From Sandaracinaceae bacterium (GTDB lineage Bacteria; Myxococcota_A; Polyangia; Polyangiales; JAFGIB01), in NCBI GenBank assembly GCA_017881055.1, contig JADGRF010000005.1:1-51858 (forward strand): a stretch of 51,858 nt of DNA. Reading direction: 5' to 3'. Shown here piece after piece: positions 1-9,273 of this stretch. Position numbers and translations under genes: made by a program. Under the pieces are notes generated by a model that was not told the DNA's origin, searched no databases, and saw nothing but the letters and a program-made list of their open reading frames with translations. The stretch's first letter is position 1; every line of letters begins with the position of its first letter.

Positions 1-904
1 CCCAGGTCAGGAGCGGTGGCGCGTGGGCCCCGAGCACGCGCGTGATCCACGCGCTCGAGCGCTCGACGTACGTGGCGTCGCTCGTCAGTCGAATGTCGGA
101 CTCCGAAGGTCGGAAGAACACACGCAGCAGCACCTTGCCGTGCGGCGCGCGCTCCGCGAACTTCGAGCTCACGAACGCGCAGGCTCGCGCCCCGTGGGTT
201 TGATCCTCGGTGGCGATTACGAAGCCCGTGGCATCCAGCGCGTGCGGGATGGCCGAGCGCTCGTAGGCGAGCGACACGGTGACGCTGGACAGCGTGCGCG
301 CGTTTGTCAGCTGCACCGCGGGCGTGCCGAACTGCGTCGCCAGCAGCTTGCTGGCATGGCGTGCCGAAGTCGCGATCACCACGCGCTCGACTGCAAAGGC
401 GGCGCCGTCGCGGCTCGTGACGTGATAGCCCTGCTGCTTGCGCGACACGCTCGCGACTTCCCAGCCGGTGTGCAGCTCCACGTTGGCGGCCAGCGCGTTC
501 TCGAGCGCGCGGGTCAGCGTGCTCATGCCGCGCGCGAACGTGCGAATGCCGAGCCCGAGATCGTTCTTCGACACCTGAAAGCCGAGGAACGTCGCGGCCT
601 CGCCTGGCGCCAGCTCGCGCAGCTCACCCGCGCGATAGCCGAGCGAGCGGGTGGCGATTTGATCGCGTAGCTCGCCCTCGATACCGAGGTCCTGCGCCAG
701 GCGCGGTACGGCCTCGCTGCGCGCCACGAAACCCTCTGCGCCGAGCTCGACCACGTAGCCGTCGCGCAGCTCGGTGTCGATCTGGCCGCCCAGCTCGTCC
801 GCGGCCTCGAACACGGCCACGTCGTGGCCGCGCTTCTGCAGCGTGCGCGCTGCGCACAGGCCCGCAAGGCCGCCACCGATCACCGCGATTCGACTGCGTT
901 TCAT
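1..904 (-). CDS. hemY: Protoporphyrinogen oxidase, HemY type (C-terminus beyond window)
   Basis: FAD-dependent oxidation of (copro)protoporphyrinogen in haem synthesis is the expected role. The minus-strand frame opens with ATG at 904 and stays open to the window edge, giving about 301 residues. Residues 6-15 form the dinucleotide-binding fold (AVIGGGLAGL), followed by the acidic end of the second strand (VAVFEAADELGG). Near residue 245 the stretch AFVSSKFAERAP followed by LLRVFFRP resembles the HemY/PPOX family. A generic flavin amine oxidase is the alternative. The C-terminal FAD-binding segment lies outside the window. It is divergent from the SDR gene at 1035 across 130 bp. No start-site competitor was seen. 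Confidence 0.8.
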   Translation of the reverse strand, partial: MKRSRIAVIGGGLAGLCAARTLQKRGHDVAVFEAADELGGQIDTELRDGYVVELGAEGFVARSEAVPRLAQDLGIEGELRDQIATRSLGYRAGELRELAPGEAATFLGFQVSKNDLGLGIRTFARGMSTLTRALENALAANVELHTGWEVASVSRKQQGYHVTSRDGAAFAVERVVIATSARHASKLLATQFGTPAVQLTNARTLSSVTVSLAYERSAIPHALDATGFVIATEDQTHGARACAFVSSKFAERAPHGKVLLRVFFRPSESDIRLTSDATYVERSSAWITRVLGAHAPPLLTW

Positions 905-1034
905 GCCTCGGGACGGTACACCGCCGGGCGCCGTCGCGCATCTCCGGCCGGCATGGTACAGAGCGCTCGCGTTGGGCGTCGGACGAGGTTCCGCCACCCG
1001 CTACACGCACGACACGCGTGAAAGGATCTGCAGC

Positions 1035-1823
1035 ATGACCGACGAGCTCTTCTCCGTGAAAGGCAAGCGCATCTTCGTGACCGGCGGCGCGTCCGGCGTC
1101 GGGCGGATGATCACCGAAGGCTTGGCCGAGCGCGGTGCCCGTGTGTTCACCTGCGGTCGCAAGCAAGAGTCGCTCACGTCGCTCGTCAAAGAGCTCAAGG
1201 AGGGTCGCGGCCTCGATGTGACCGTCACGCGCGCGGACCTGTCGCAGGTTTCCGAGATCGAGCGCGCCTGCGCGAAGGCCAGCGAAGTGTTCGGCGACGA
1301 GCTCGACGTGCTCGTGAACAACGCCGGCGCTACCTGGGGCGCACCGATCGACGAGTATCCCGAGAGCGGCTGGGACAAGGTCTTCGACCTCGACGTGAAG
1401 TCGCTGTTCTTCGTGACGCAGAAGTGCCTGCCGATGCTGCGCAAGACCGGCAAGCTCCCCGATGCGCCGTCGCGCGTGATCAACATCGGCTCGATCTCCG
1501 GTATCCAGTACCCGATGGACGACGCCTGGGCGTACCACCCGGCGAAGGCCGCCGTGCATCATCTAACCTCGGTGATGGCGAAGAAGCTCGTGAAGGAAGG
1601 CATCACCGTCAACGCGATCGCGCCCGGCCTTTTCCCGAGCAAGATGACCGCGTTCATCATGCCCGGTGGCGACACCAGCATGGCGGCGAGGTTCGTACCG
1701 ATGGGCCGCACAGGTACGCCGAGCGACATCGTGGGCACGGTCGTATACCTCGCGTCGCGCGCGGGCGCGTTCACGACCGGCGCACTGCTCAAGGTCGACG
1801 GCGGCTCGGCCCTCGAGGGCTGA
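1035..1823 (+). CDS. SDR-family oxidoreductase, RhlG-like
   Basis: NADPH-dependent 3-oxoacyl (ACP/CoA) reductase is the likely activity. The 262-aa protein has the classical SDR layout: TGGASGVG nucleotide loop at residues 16-23, NNAG at 95-98, and catalytic Ser153, Tyr167 and Lys171 (YHPAK). Its C-terminal half (ITVNAIAPGLFPSKM, then YLASRAGAFTTGA) matches the RhlG subgroup. ATG 1035 is preceded by AAAGGATC, which decides the start against a longer open frame beginning at 774. It is closely related to the SDR at 23270, sharing runs such as PIDEYPE-GWDKV. purB follows 64 bp downstream on the same strand. Substrate is not shown by the sequence. Confidence 0.9.
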   Translation: MTDELFSVKGKRIFVTGGASGVGRMITEGLAERGARVFTCGRKQESLTSLVKELKEGRGLDVTVTRADLSQVSEIERACAKASEVFGDELDVLVNNAGATWGAPIDEYPESGWDKVFDLDVKSLFFVTQKCLPMLRKTGKLPDAPSRVINIGSISGIQYPMDDAWAYHPAKAAVHHLTSVMAKKLVKEGITVNAIAPGLFPSKMTAFIMPGGDTSMAARFVPMGRTGTPSDIVGTVVYLASRAGAFTTGALLKVDGGSALEG

Positions 1824-1887
1824 GCGACGCGGGATGCGCGACGCGCGACACACAAGCCACGGCGCAACCAAGAACCTGGAGTCACGC

Positions 1888-3321
1888 ATGACCACGTCTT
1901 CGCCCGCGATCCCCAACGTGCTCGCCCAGCGCTACGCCAGCGCCGAGCTGCGTCAGCTGTTTTCCGCGGAGAACAAAGTGATCCTGGAGCGGCGGCTGTG
2001 GATTGCCGTGATGCGCGCGCAGCGCGAGCTGGGCATCGACGTGCCTGAGGCCGCGATCGCGGCCTACGAGCGCGTAGTGGAGAAGGTCGACCTCGCCTCG
2101 ATCCGCGATCGCGAGCGCGTGACGCGCCACGACGTGAAAGCGCGCATCGAAGAGTTTTGCGCGTTGGCCGGTCACGAGCACGCGCACAAGGGCATGACCT
2201 CGCGCGACCTCACCGAGAACGTCGAGCAGCTGCAACTGCGCGAGGGCCTTTTGCTGATCCGCTCCCGCATCGTGGCCAGTGTGGCGCGGCTCGCCGAGCT
2301 CGCCACGCTGCACGAGCACACGGTGATCACTGGCCGCTCGCACAACGTGCCCGCGCAAGCCACCACGCTCGGCAAGCGCTTCGCCAACGCCGGCGAAGAG
2401 CTGCTGCAGGCGCTCGCGCGCATCGAGGCGTTGCTCGCACACTATCCGCTGCGCGGCATCAAAGGCCCGGTCGGAACGCAGCAGGATCAGCTCGACCTGC
2501 TCGGCGGTGACGCCGACAAGATGGACAAGCTCGAAGCTGCGGTGGCGCGTCATCTCGGCTTTTCGTCGCTGCTCACGAACGTCGGTCAGGTCTACCCGCG
2601 CTCGCTCGACTTCGACGTGGTTAGCGCGCTCTTGCAAGCGGTCGCGGGGCCGTCGAGCTTGGCGATCACGATCCGCTTGATGGCTGGGCAGGAGCTGGTG
2701 ACGGAAGGCTTCAAGGCCGGGCAGGTCGGCTCGTCTGCGATGCCGCACAAGATGAACACGCGCTCGTGCGAGCGCATCAACGGCTTCAAGCATATCGTCG
2801 CGGGCTACGTGACCATGGTCTCGGGGCTCGCCGGTGATCAGTGGAACGAAGGCGACGTCAGCTGCTCCGTGGTGCGCCGTGTGGCGCTGCCCGATGCGTT
2901 CTTCGCGGCGGACGGCGCGTTTCAGACGCTGCTCAACGTGCTCGCAGAGTTCGGCGCGTTCCCGGCCGTGATCGAGCGCGAGTTGCGCCGCTACCTACCG
3001 TTCCTCGCGACCACCAAGATGTTGATGGCGGCGGTGCGCGCCGGCGTCGGCCGCGAGCAGGCCCACGAGGCGATCAAGGAGCACGCCGTCGCGGTCGCGC
3101 TCGCGATGCGCCAGGGCAAGGAGCAGAACGACCTCGTGGCGAGGCTGGCAGCTGACACGCGCCTGGGCCTTCGCGCCGAGGCGCTCGCCAGCGCGCTCGG
3201 CGAGCCGCTCTCGTTCGTGGGCAACGCCAGCAGTCAGGTGCAGGCATTCGCGGCGCAAGCGGCGGCGCTCGTGAAGACGTATCCCGACGCGGCGCGCTAT
3301 CACGCCGAGCCGATGCTCTGA
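1888..3321 (+). CDS. purB: Adenylosuccinate lyase
   Basis: Cleaves SAICAR and adenylosuccinate, releasing fumarate, in purine synthesis; cytoplasmic homotetramer in the family. The 477-aa protein carries the fumarase/aspartase signature loop GSSAMPHKMN at residues 281-290, the RHD element at 80-82 and TSRDLTEN at 104-111. ATG 1888 has a CTGGAG Shine-Dalgarno about eight bases upstream. The length fits the long PurB subfamily. It sits 64 bp after the SDR gene; co-transcription is possible, but I see no functional link. No missing catalytic element was seen. Confidence 0.96.
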   Translation: MTTSSPAIPNVLAQRYASAELRQLFSAENKVILERRLWIAVMRAQRELGIDVPEAAIAAYERVVEKVDLASIRDRERVTRHDVKARIEEFCALAGHEHAHKGMTSRDLTENVEQLQLREGLLLIRSRIVASVARLAELATLHEHTVITGRSHNVPAQATTLGKRFANAGEELLQALARIEALLAHYPLRGIKGPVGTQQDQLDLLGGDADKMDKLEAAVARHLGFSSLLTNVGQVYPRSLDFDVVSALLQAVAGPSSLAITIRLMAGQELVTEGFKAGQVGSSAMPHKMNTRSCERINGFKHIVAGYVTMVSGLAGDQWNEGDVSCSVVRRVALPDAFFAADGAFQTLLNVLAEFGAFPAVIERELRRYLPFLATTKMLMAAVRAGVGREQAHEAIKEHAVAVALAMRQGKEQNDLVARLAADTRLGLRAEALASALGEPLSFVGNASSQVQAFAAQAAALVKTYPDAARYHAEPML

Positions 3322-3718
3322 GGGCTTCGCCGCGGGAGCGGCTCCGCGCTTGGCGGTTCTGAGCGCGAGCCGTGCGAAATCGCTGCGTGAGAACACGCAG
3401 TGCGCGCGGGGATTGCGCTCGCGCCGAGCACATCGATTCGGCGGACGCTACCGTGAGCCGCGAAAACTGCAGGTTTCGGCACCAAATGATCGTATCGCAC
3501 GAGCATATGTGACGCCGTCAGGGCGGAAGCGTGACGATCGTGGTCCGAATCGGGACGTGCGCGGCGCTCGGCACGACTCGTGCGTATGGGACGGATCCAT
3601 CGATCCAAACTCCTGGCCACCTCGATTCGCGGCATGGCAGAGTGCTCCGTTCGGGGGCGAAAGATCTCGTGTGGTTGGGTCGCTGCACGCCATTCTTCAA
3701 CGAGGGGACGACGACGCC
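3322..3718. other. Intergenic region before the response regulator
   Basis: About 400 bases without a credible gene. Upstream extensions of the response-regulator frame here show no family features. The only structure I see is GCACGACTCGTGC at 3571-3583, listed separately. No terminator with a U-tract was seen after purB. Confidence 0.6.
3569..3584 (+). promoter_or_regulatory. Palindrome / sigma-54-like element upstream of the response regulator
   Basis: GGCACG-ACTC-GTGC has GG at 3570-3571 and GC at 3582-3583, which is the strict sigma-54 spacing. The 13 bases 3571-3583 are also a perfect 6-1-6 palindrome, so an operator is equally possible. It lies about 135 bp before the ATG at 3719. The -12 box deviates from TTGC by one base. 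Confidence 0.3.
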
Positions 3719-4165
3719 ATGCAAATCAAGCTACTCCTTATCGATGACGATGCGGACGCGCGTGATGTCGTCAGCGCCACGCTGATGAACCGCGGCTTCG
3801 AGGTCGTGTGCGCGAAGACGGGTGGCGAGGCGCTGGACCGGCTCGAACGCGAGCGCGAGCTGATCGACGTCGTGATGTCGGATCTCAACATGCCCGGCAT
3901 GTCGGGGCTGGAGCTGTGTCGGCGAGTGAAGCACGGGTGGCCCGACCTGCCGGTGATCTTGGTGACCGCGTTCCGCAGCGACCAGACAGCAGTTACCGCG
4001 ACGCAGGCAGGCGCCTACGCCGTCGTCTCGAAGCCGCTTCGGCTGCCCGAGTTGCTGCTGACGTTGACGCGTGCGCTCGCGCAACGGACGCCCGAGAGCG
4101 AGAGCGCTACGCCGCAGCCAGCGGCGGCGCGTACGCGACGGGTAAGCTCGGAGTTCCGTTCGTGA
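3719..4165 (+). CDS. Single-domain response regulator
   Basis: A 148-aa receiver-only protein, cytoplasmic. The acidic pair is at residues 10-11, the phospho-acceptor Asp55 lies in MSDLNMPG, Thr83 follows in LVTAF, and Lys105 in SKPLRLPE. All switch residues are present. The C-terminal 25 residues are a Ser/Ala/Arg-rich tail without an output domain. ATG 3719 is preceded by GAGGGG about 13 bases upstream; the longer open frame from 3350 lacks family features. A hybrid kinase starts 14 bp downstream, so the pair probably forms an operon in which this protein relays or modulates the kinase signal. The partner is inferred from position only. Confidence 0.9.
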   Translation: MQIKLLLIDDDADARDVVSATLMNRGFEVVCAKTGGEALDRLERERELIDVVMSDLNMPGMSGLELCRRVKHGWPDLPVILVTAFRSDQTAVTATQAGAYAVVSKPLRLPELLLTLTRALAQRTPESESATPQPAAARTRRVSSEFRS

Positions 4166-4179
4166 AAGGGGCCCCCGCG

Positions 4180-5796
4180 ATGGAGGCAGACATCGCGCAG
4201 CCTGCGCAGACGTCGCGAGCAAGAGCGAGCAACGTTCCGGCCATCGGCGGGCGCGTCCTGATCGTCGACGACGAGATCGACACGGCCAAGGCGCTCTCGC
4301 GGCTCGTCGCCGGCGAGGGGTACGACACCATGACCGCGTACGACGGCCGATCGGCGCTGGCCGTGGTCGAGCACTGGCTGCCTGACGTGGTGATCACCGA
4401 CTTGACCATGCCCGAAATGGACGGCATCGAGCTGTGCCGGCGTCTGCACGAAACCGATGCCGACTTGCCCGTGATCGTCGTCACCGGGGTGGACCAGGCC
4501 GAGGCAGGCTTGTCGTGCCTGCAGGCTGGCGCCGAGGACTATCTCTCGAAGCCCGCGTCGCTGGCGGCCGTCTCGTGGTGCGTGATGCGCGCGCTCGAAC
4601 GGCGAGCCAATAAACGCGAGCGCGATCAGCTGCGTGCGCGTACCGACGAGCTGTGGGAGCAGCTGCGCGCGGTCAACGAGCGCTTGGTCGTGAGCAGCGT
4701 CCACGAGCTGGAGCGGGCAGAGGCGGAGGCGCAGCAACGAGCCGAGCTCAACGCGCTGCTGCAAGGCCTGAGTGAAGGCATCGTGGTGGTCCACGCCAGC
4801 GGGCAGCTGCGGTTGCTCAACGAGGCCGCCTGCGGGATTCTCAGCGTGGTCCAGAACCTAGCCGGCGTCGACGCGCTGAATGCGCTCGACATGCGTGATG
4901 TTCGCGGCCGGCCACTTCGCGACGACGAACGTCCGCTGCAGCGCGCGCTGCGTGGCGATGAGTTCGCAGACTTCGAGGTGCTGTACGTTCCGACGAACGG
5001 CCTGCAGCGCCGCCTCGTGACCACGGGCACGAGCGTGAAGGATGCGCACGGCCGCGTGGCGCAGGCCATCGTGGTTTTCCGAGACGTCACGAGCCTGCGG
5101 CGGCTCGAGCAGCAGCGCGAAGAGTACACGGCGCTGATCTCGCACGATCTCGGCAACCCGTTGAACATCATACTGATGACGGTGGATCTCCTGAAGGTGT
5201 CTCTGGCCAGCCGCCAGCTGGCGTCAGACGTCCAACATGTCAGCCGCATCGAGCGGAACGCCGAGCGCATGGTCACGATGCTCGACGAGCTGACCGAGGC
5301 GACGCGCATGGAATCGAAGCGTCGCGCGCCGCTGCGTACGCCGTGCGACCTCGGGGAGCTCGTGGCCAACGTAGTCTCTCAGCTGGACGAGTCGCGGGCA
5401 CGACGCATCACGCTCGAAGCGCGCGACGCAGGGCCGTATCCGTTGCTTGGCGACGCCGCCCAGCTGGAGCGCTGCATCACCAACCTGCTGACCAACGCGC
5501 TCAAATACTCCGGCGCCGAGGCGCCGGTGCTGGCACGCCTGTCGCGCAACGCGAGTGACGTGCAGCTCGAGGTCGTCGACCGCGGCATCGGCATTGCACC
5601 CGACCACGTCGAGCAGATCTTCGATCGCTACTACCGAACCGCGGCCGGCTCGCAGCAGGCGGAAGGCCTGGGCCTCGGGCTCTACATTGCGCGCCTGATC
5701 GTCGAAGCCCACGGAGGCCGCATCGACGTCGTGAGCACGCTTGGTCAAGGCAGCACATTCAGGCTGAGCCTGCCGCTACGAGCTGCGCCGCCGTGA
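4180..5796 (+). CDS. Hybrid sensor histidine kinase (REC-coil-PAS-HisKA-HATPase)
   Basis: A 538-aa soluble kinase with no membrane segment. Domains in order: receiver at about 24-140 with DD30-31, phospho-Asp74 and Lys124; a charged coiled coil at about 140-190; a PAS-like domain at about 190-308; HisKA with phospho-His322 in SHDLGNP; and HATPase_c with N-box TNALKYSG, G1 box DRGIGIAP and G2 box GLGLGLY near 497. ATG 4180 follows AAAGGGG; the open frame extends to 3808 but only shadows the regulator gene. An N-terminal receiver suggests control by another kinase. Its stop lies 4 bp from the convergent KaiC-like gene's stop. Confidence 0.92.
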   Translation: MEADIAQPAQTSRARASNVPAIGGRVLIVDDEIDTAKALSRLVAGEGYDTMTAYDGRSALAVVEHWLPDVVITDLTMPEMDGIELCRRLHETDADLPVIVVTGVDQAEAGLSCLQAGAEDYLSKPASLAAVSWCVMRALERRANKRERDQLRARTDELWEQLRAVNERLVVSSVHELERAEAEAQQRAELNALLQGLSEGIVVVHASGQLRLLNEAACGILSVVQNLAGVDALNALDMRDVRGRPLRDDERPLQRALRGDEFADFEVLYVPTNGLQRRLVTTGTSVKDAHGRVAQAIVVFRDVTSLRRLEQQREEYTALISHDLGNPLNIILMTVDLLKVSLASRQLASDVQHVSRIERNAERMVTMLDELTEATRMESKRRAPLRTPCDLGELVANVVSQLDESRARRITLEARDAGPYPLLGDAAQLERCITNLLTNALKYSGAEAPVLARLSRNASDVQLEVVDRGIGIAPDHVEQIFDRYYRTAAGSQQAEGLGLGLYIARLIVEAHGGRIDVVSTLGQGSTFRLSLPLRAAPP

Positions 5797-5800
5797 CGCC

Positions 5801-7504
5801 CTACGGAGCCACGCGATAGAGCACGGTACCCTTGCGGCGCAGCGTGCGTGCGTAGGTCAACTGCAAGAGGCGCTCGAGAGCCCGTGTCAGCGCCGCACTC
5901 TTCATTCCGGTGCGAGACGACAGCTCGCGAGCCGTCGCCTCGCCGAGCTCGCGCAGGGTATGCAGGAGCGACTCTTCTTCGCGAGTCAATCCGGCCAGGT
6001 GGTCGGCTCGCTCCGCCCGAATCACGGGCACGCCCGTGAGCAAGGCGCGATGCTGCTGCTCGACGTCCGCGACGACGGCTCCCGACGTGTCGATCGCGTA
6101 GCGCCGAATGTCCGTGGCGTGACGACTGCTGCGCATCTTCACGACCGCGAGCACCTTCTCGAGCTTGCCCTCGAGCTCGACGTAGCGCTGCAGGACCAGC
6201 ACGTCCGCCAAGAACTCGGTGATGTGCGGTGACAGAGACAGCTCCGAGAACGACTGCACCAGGTCCACGGTCAAGAGCACCGTCACGCCAAGACCGGTCA
6301 GCGCGGTGACCGTGCGTGAGATCGACTCGCGGATGTCGTCGCGATACGAAGGCGCAAGCGCCAGCTCGAAGCCCGACAGCGAGTCGATAGCCACGCGCTT
6401 TGCGCCCGTGCGCGCCACGGCATCGCGAATCGCCGCAAGCGTCTCGTCGACGGTGAGCTCGAGCGAGCGCAGGTAAAGAGTCTCGACCAAGCCGCGCTCG
6501 ATGAAGCCCGCGAGCTTGGGCCCGAAGGCCTCCGCGCGCGCCAGGTAGTCGCCTGGATGCTCCTCGAACACCGCGATGATGCCGCGCTCTCCGAGCTCGG
6601 CGCCGGCCGCGATGAAGTGCCGGGCGAACAGCGACTTGCCCGAGCCCGAAGGTCCGACGAACAACGCGGTCTCGCCCGCCGGTATCCCGCCGTCCATCAT
6701 GCCATCGAGAACGGCGACTCCGGTCGAGGCACGCTCGACTTTCTCCGCACGCGATGGCCGCTCGATCCGCGGCAAGATGCGCGGAAAGACCCGGATGCCA
6801 TCGGTCGACATCGCGAACGTGTGCAGGCCGGGCATGGTGCGGGTGGCACGCATCTTCGTCACCTGCAAACGCCGAACGCTGGCGTTGCGCTCGACGTTCT
6901 GCGTCAACCAGAAGATGCCGTCGGCGATCGTGAAGAGCGGGTTGCTGCGCACCTCGTCGGCCTCGTACTCGCCGACGAGAAACGTCGTCGCTTGCCAGCC
7001 GGTGAGATGGAGCGCCAGACGCTGCACGAGCTCTTGAAGCTGTCCGTCGGAGGAACTGGCGTGGGCGACGGTGCGAAACGAGTCCACGACCACGATGCCC
7101 GGGCGCGTGGCCTCCACCTCGGTGAGCATGGTCTTCAAGATGCTGCCGAGATCGCCATCCATGGCTTGGTTGCTGAGGTTTACGAAGCGAACCGCGTTGC
7201 CGACCTTGGCCGCGTCGAAGAAGCTGTAGTGCTGGCTGTGGCGCAGCAGCTTGATCGGCGGTTCCCCGAGCACCGTGAAGTAGAGAGCAGGCGACTCCAC
7301 GGTCGCGCGCGAGAAGACGATCTGCTGCGCCAACGTGGTCTTGCCGGCGCCCGGGCCGCCCGCAATCAAGTTGAACGCGTACTCGGGCAAGCCGCCGCCA
7401 AGCACGGCATCGAGGCCGGGTACGCCGCTCGGCAGCAGCCGTATCGTGCTCTTGACCGTGTTCTTGACCGCGTCCCCGCTTGTGCCCTTGCCGCGCGCAG
7501 TCAT
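5801..7504 (-). CDS. Two-domain KaiC-like RecA-fold ATPase with C-terminal winged-helix-like segment
   Basis: A 567-aa cytoplasmic ATPase. Domain I has Walker A GGPGAGKTT at residues 49-57, domain II has GPSGSGKS at 284-291. Domain II keeps the paired catalytic glutamates (FEEHP, 314-315) and the KMRSSRH motif near 456. Domain I has a single Glu in LGEPP, so its hydrolysis may be altered. Residues about 500-567 (EESLLHTLRELGEATARELS onward) look like a winged helix, unlike cyanobacterial KaiC. The usual SHIST phosphosite string is replaced by PHITEF. The start overlaps the stop of the 136-aa upstream gene by ATGA. A clock role should not be assumed; signalling is the likelier role. Confidence 0.9.
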   Translation of the reverse strand: MTARGKGTSGDAVKNTVKSTIRLLPSGVPGLDAVLGGGLPEYAFNLIAGGPGAGKTTLAQQIVFSRATVESPALYFTVLGEPPIKLLRHSQHYSFFDAAKVGNAVRFVNLSNQAMDGDLGSILKTMLTEVEATRPGIVVVDSFRTVAHASSSDGQLQELVQRLALHLTGWQATTFLVGEYEADEVRSNPLFTIADGIFWLTQNVERNASVRRLQVTKMRATRTMPGLHTFAMSTDGIRVFPRILPRIERPSRAEKVERASTGVAVLDGMMDGGIPAGETALFVGPSGSGKSLFARHFIAAGAELGERGIIAVFEEHPGDYLARAEAFGPKLAGFIERGLVETLYLRSLELTVDETLAAIRDAVARTGAKRVAIDSLSGFELALAPSYRDDIRESISRTVTALTGLGVTVLLTVDLVQSFSELSLSPHITEFLADVLVLQRYVELEGKLEKVLAVVKMRSSRHATDIRRYAIDTSGAVVADVEQQHRALLTGVPVIRAERADHLAGLTREEESLLHTLRELGEATARELSSRTGMKSAALTRALERLLQLTYARTLRRKGTVLYRVAP

Positions 7505-7911
7505 TGCTCTTCTTCCTTCGCCGAGGCCGCGGTGCCGATCGACGCGTGCTCGAGATCGTGCAGGAGACGCATCGTGAGATCCTCACCAATCAGTACGACC
7601 AGAAGCTCGATGAAATATGCCACGACCGCTACCGCCGCTTGCGCGCTGGCGTGACGATCGCGGGTGAGGTCGTCCGACTGACCCGTGAGTGCACCGCCAG
7701 GCCCGACGCCTACGCCGGCGAGGACCGGGTGGCTCTGCTTCGCGAGCGTGAGCGAGCGGACGAGCAAGACGTCGAAGCCGCTCGCCCCAACCAGCTTGGC
7801 GAGGGTCTCGTGGAGCTGCATGGTGACAGTCCAGACGCTGGCGCCGCCCGCCAGCCGCGCGGCGACGAGGACCTGTGCCAAGCTCAAGACCGAGGATCGT
7901 GGCTCAATCAT
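7501..7911 (-). CDS. Small conserved-looking partner of the KaiC-like protein, function unknown
   Basis: I do not recognise this 136-aa protein. It has no signal peptide, and residues about 85-115 (AVVAYFIELLVVLIGED) are hydrophobic and probably a buried helix. The rest is mostly predicted helix and strand with few Gly/Pro. Its stop codon overlaps the KaiC-like start (ATGA), so the two are translationally coupled, and the first gene of a coupled pair is often a partner or sensor. The start at 7911 is the first ATG; Met31 is an alternative. It is divergent from the desaturase across 163 bp. Confidence 0.65.
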   Translation of the reverse strand: MIEPRSSVLSLAQVLVAARLAGGASVWTVTMQLHETLAKLVGASGFDVLLVRSLTLAKQSHPVLAGVGVGPGGALTGQSDDLTRDRHASAQAAVAVVAYFIELLVVLIGEDLTMRLLHDLEHASIGTAASAKEEEQ

Positions 7912-8074
7912 TCGTCTTTTGCAGAGATTTACGTAACGGTACCGGGAGCGCCGGTCTTACCTGGCCCGCGCCGCCGATGCAACAGTTCCGGAAAGCATGG
8001 GTCTCGGAAGGTGTTGCCATCGTGGGGTCTGGGTGTACGTCGAGTGCTCCAACGGCCATGCGTGAGGGGAGCCG

Positions 8075-9175
8075 ATGCACACCGCAACCAACGAGACCGT
8101 AGCGCAGACCAGCAACGATCGAGAGCGCCTGGCCGCGTTCGCTCATGCCCTCGATGGCTTGCGCGCCGAGATCGAAGGTCAGCTCGGCAGCGCCGATGCA
8201 GCGTACATCAAGCGTGTCCGTACTGTTTCTCGTGCGATGGAGATCGCCGGGCGCACGCTGATCCACGTCAGCTTCGAACCCGTCGGCTTCGGAACCGGCG
8301 TCGCGGCGCTCTGGGCCCACAAGCTGCTCGAGCTCATGGAGATCGGGCATTCCGCGCTGCACGGCGCGTACGACGACTTGCCGGGGGCCGAAGCCTTCCG
8401 CGCGCAGACGTTCGTCTGGAACGCGCCGATCGACGAAGAGGGTTGGCACAAGGTGCACAACCTTCGCCACCACCAATACACCAACATCGCAGGTCGCGAT
8501 CCCGATCTCGACTTCGGCGCGCTGCGCCTGAGCAAGCACGGCAAGTACAAGCTGGCCCACGTGCTGCAACCCTTGACCAACTACGCCACGTGGCTCGGGT
8601 TCTCGGCGGCCATCAATCTGCACGTCACAGGCATGCTCGATATCTACGCTGGGCGTGGCGAGCCCGCGATCCTGCCCGATCGCAGCCCGGCCACGATCCG
8701 CGCTGCGCATCGTGCTGCGCTCGGTAAGTTCATCCGCTACTACGGCAAGGAGTACATCTTCTATCCGCTGCTCGCAGGGCCCTTCTTCTGGAAGACCCTG
8801 CTTGGCAACGTGCTCTCGGATGTGGGGCGCGACGTCTGGGCAGGCGCAGTGATCTACTGCGGACACGTTGGTGCAACTGACTTTCCGGCGGGCACACGCG
8901 CCAAAGGCAGACCCGCATGGTACGCGCTCCAGGTGGAAGCCGCGTACGACGTCGAGGTACCCAAGGTCGTCTCGATCCTGTGCGGCGGGCTGGACTATCA
9001 GATCGAGCATCACTTGTTCCCGCGCCTGCCGCCCAACCGCCTGCGTGAGATCCGCCCGCGGGTGCGCGCGATCTGTGAACAGCACGGCGTCACGTATCGA
9101 AGCGCCAGCTGGCCGCGACGCCTGCGCGATGTCAGTCGCATCCTACGCACGCTCGCGACGCCCGCGATCGGCTGA
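8075..9175 (+). CDS. Membrane fatty acid desaturase
   Basis: Di-iron desaturase introducing double bonds into acyl chains, membrane-bound. The 366-aa protein has the three histidine boxes: HSALH at 92-96, HNLRHH at 128-133, and QIEHH at 309-313 followed by LFPRLPPNRL. The Gln in the third box is typical of front-end desaturases, but there is no cytochrome b5 domain; the N-terminus is instead about 50 polar, helical residues. ATG 8075 has GAGGGG five bases upstream. It stands alone between the divergent KaiC-like operon and a frameshifted lipoprotein. Regiospecificity cannot be read from the sequence. Confidence 0.9.
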   Translation: MHTATNETVAQTSNDRERLAAFAHALDGLRAEIEGQLGSADAAYIKRVRTVSRAMEIAGRTLIHVSFEPVGFGTGVAALWAHKLLELMEIGHSALHGAYDDLPGAEAFRAQTFVWNAPIDEEGWHKVHNLRHHQYTNIAGRDPDLDFGALRLSKHGKYKLAHVLQPLTNYATWLGFSAAINLHVTGMLDIYAGRGEPAILPDRSPATIRAAHRAALGKFIRYYGKEYIFYPLLAGPFFWKTLLGNVLSDVGRDVWAGAVIYCGHVGATDFPAGTRAKGRPAWYALQVEAAYDVEVPKVVSILCGGLDYQIEHHLFPRLPPNRLREIRPRVRAICEQHGVTYRSASWPRRLRDVSRILRTLATPAIG

Positions 9176-9273
9176 ACGCGCTGCAAGCATTCGGCCCGAT
9201 AGGCGCGTGCGCGACCGAATGGCGCAGCGACACCCACATGGAGCGCCTGGAATCGACCTGATACAGTGAGGCC

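Noticed and set aside
5801..7504. KaiC-like protein as part of a circadian clock
   Set aside because: No KaiA or KaiB gene nearby, phosphosite string differs, and a winged-helix-like tail is present.
6557..7654. Plus-strand open frame of 365 aa
   Set aside because: Antisense to the KaiC-like gene with Walker motifs; the Arg/Gly/Asp-rich text has no domain.
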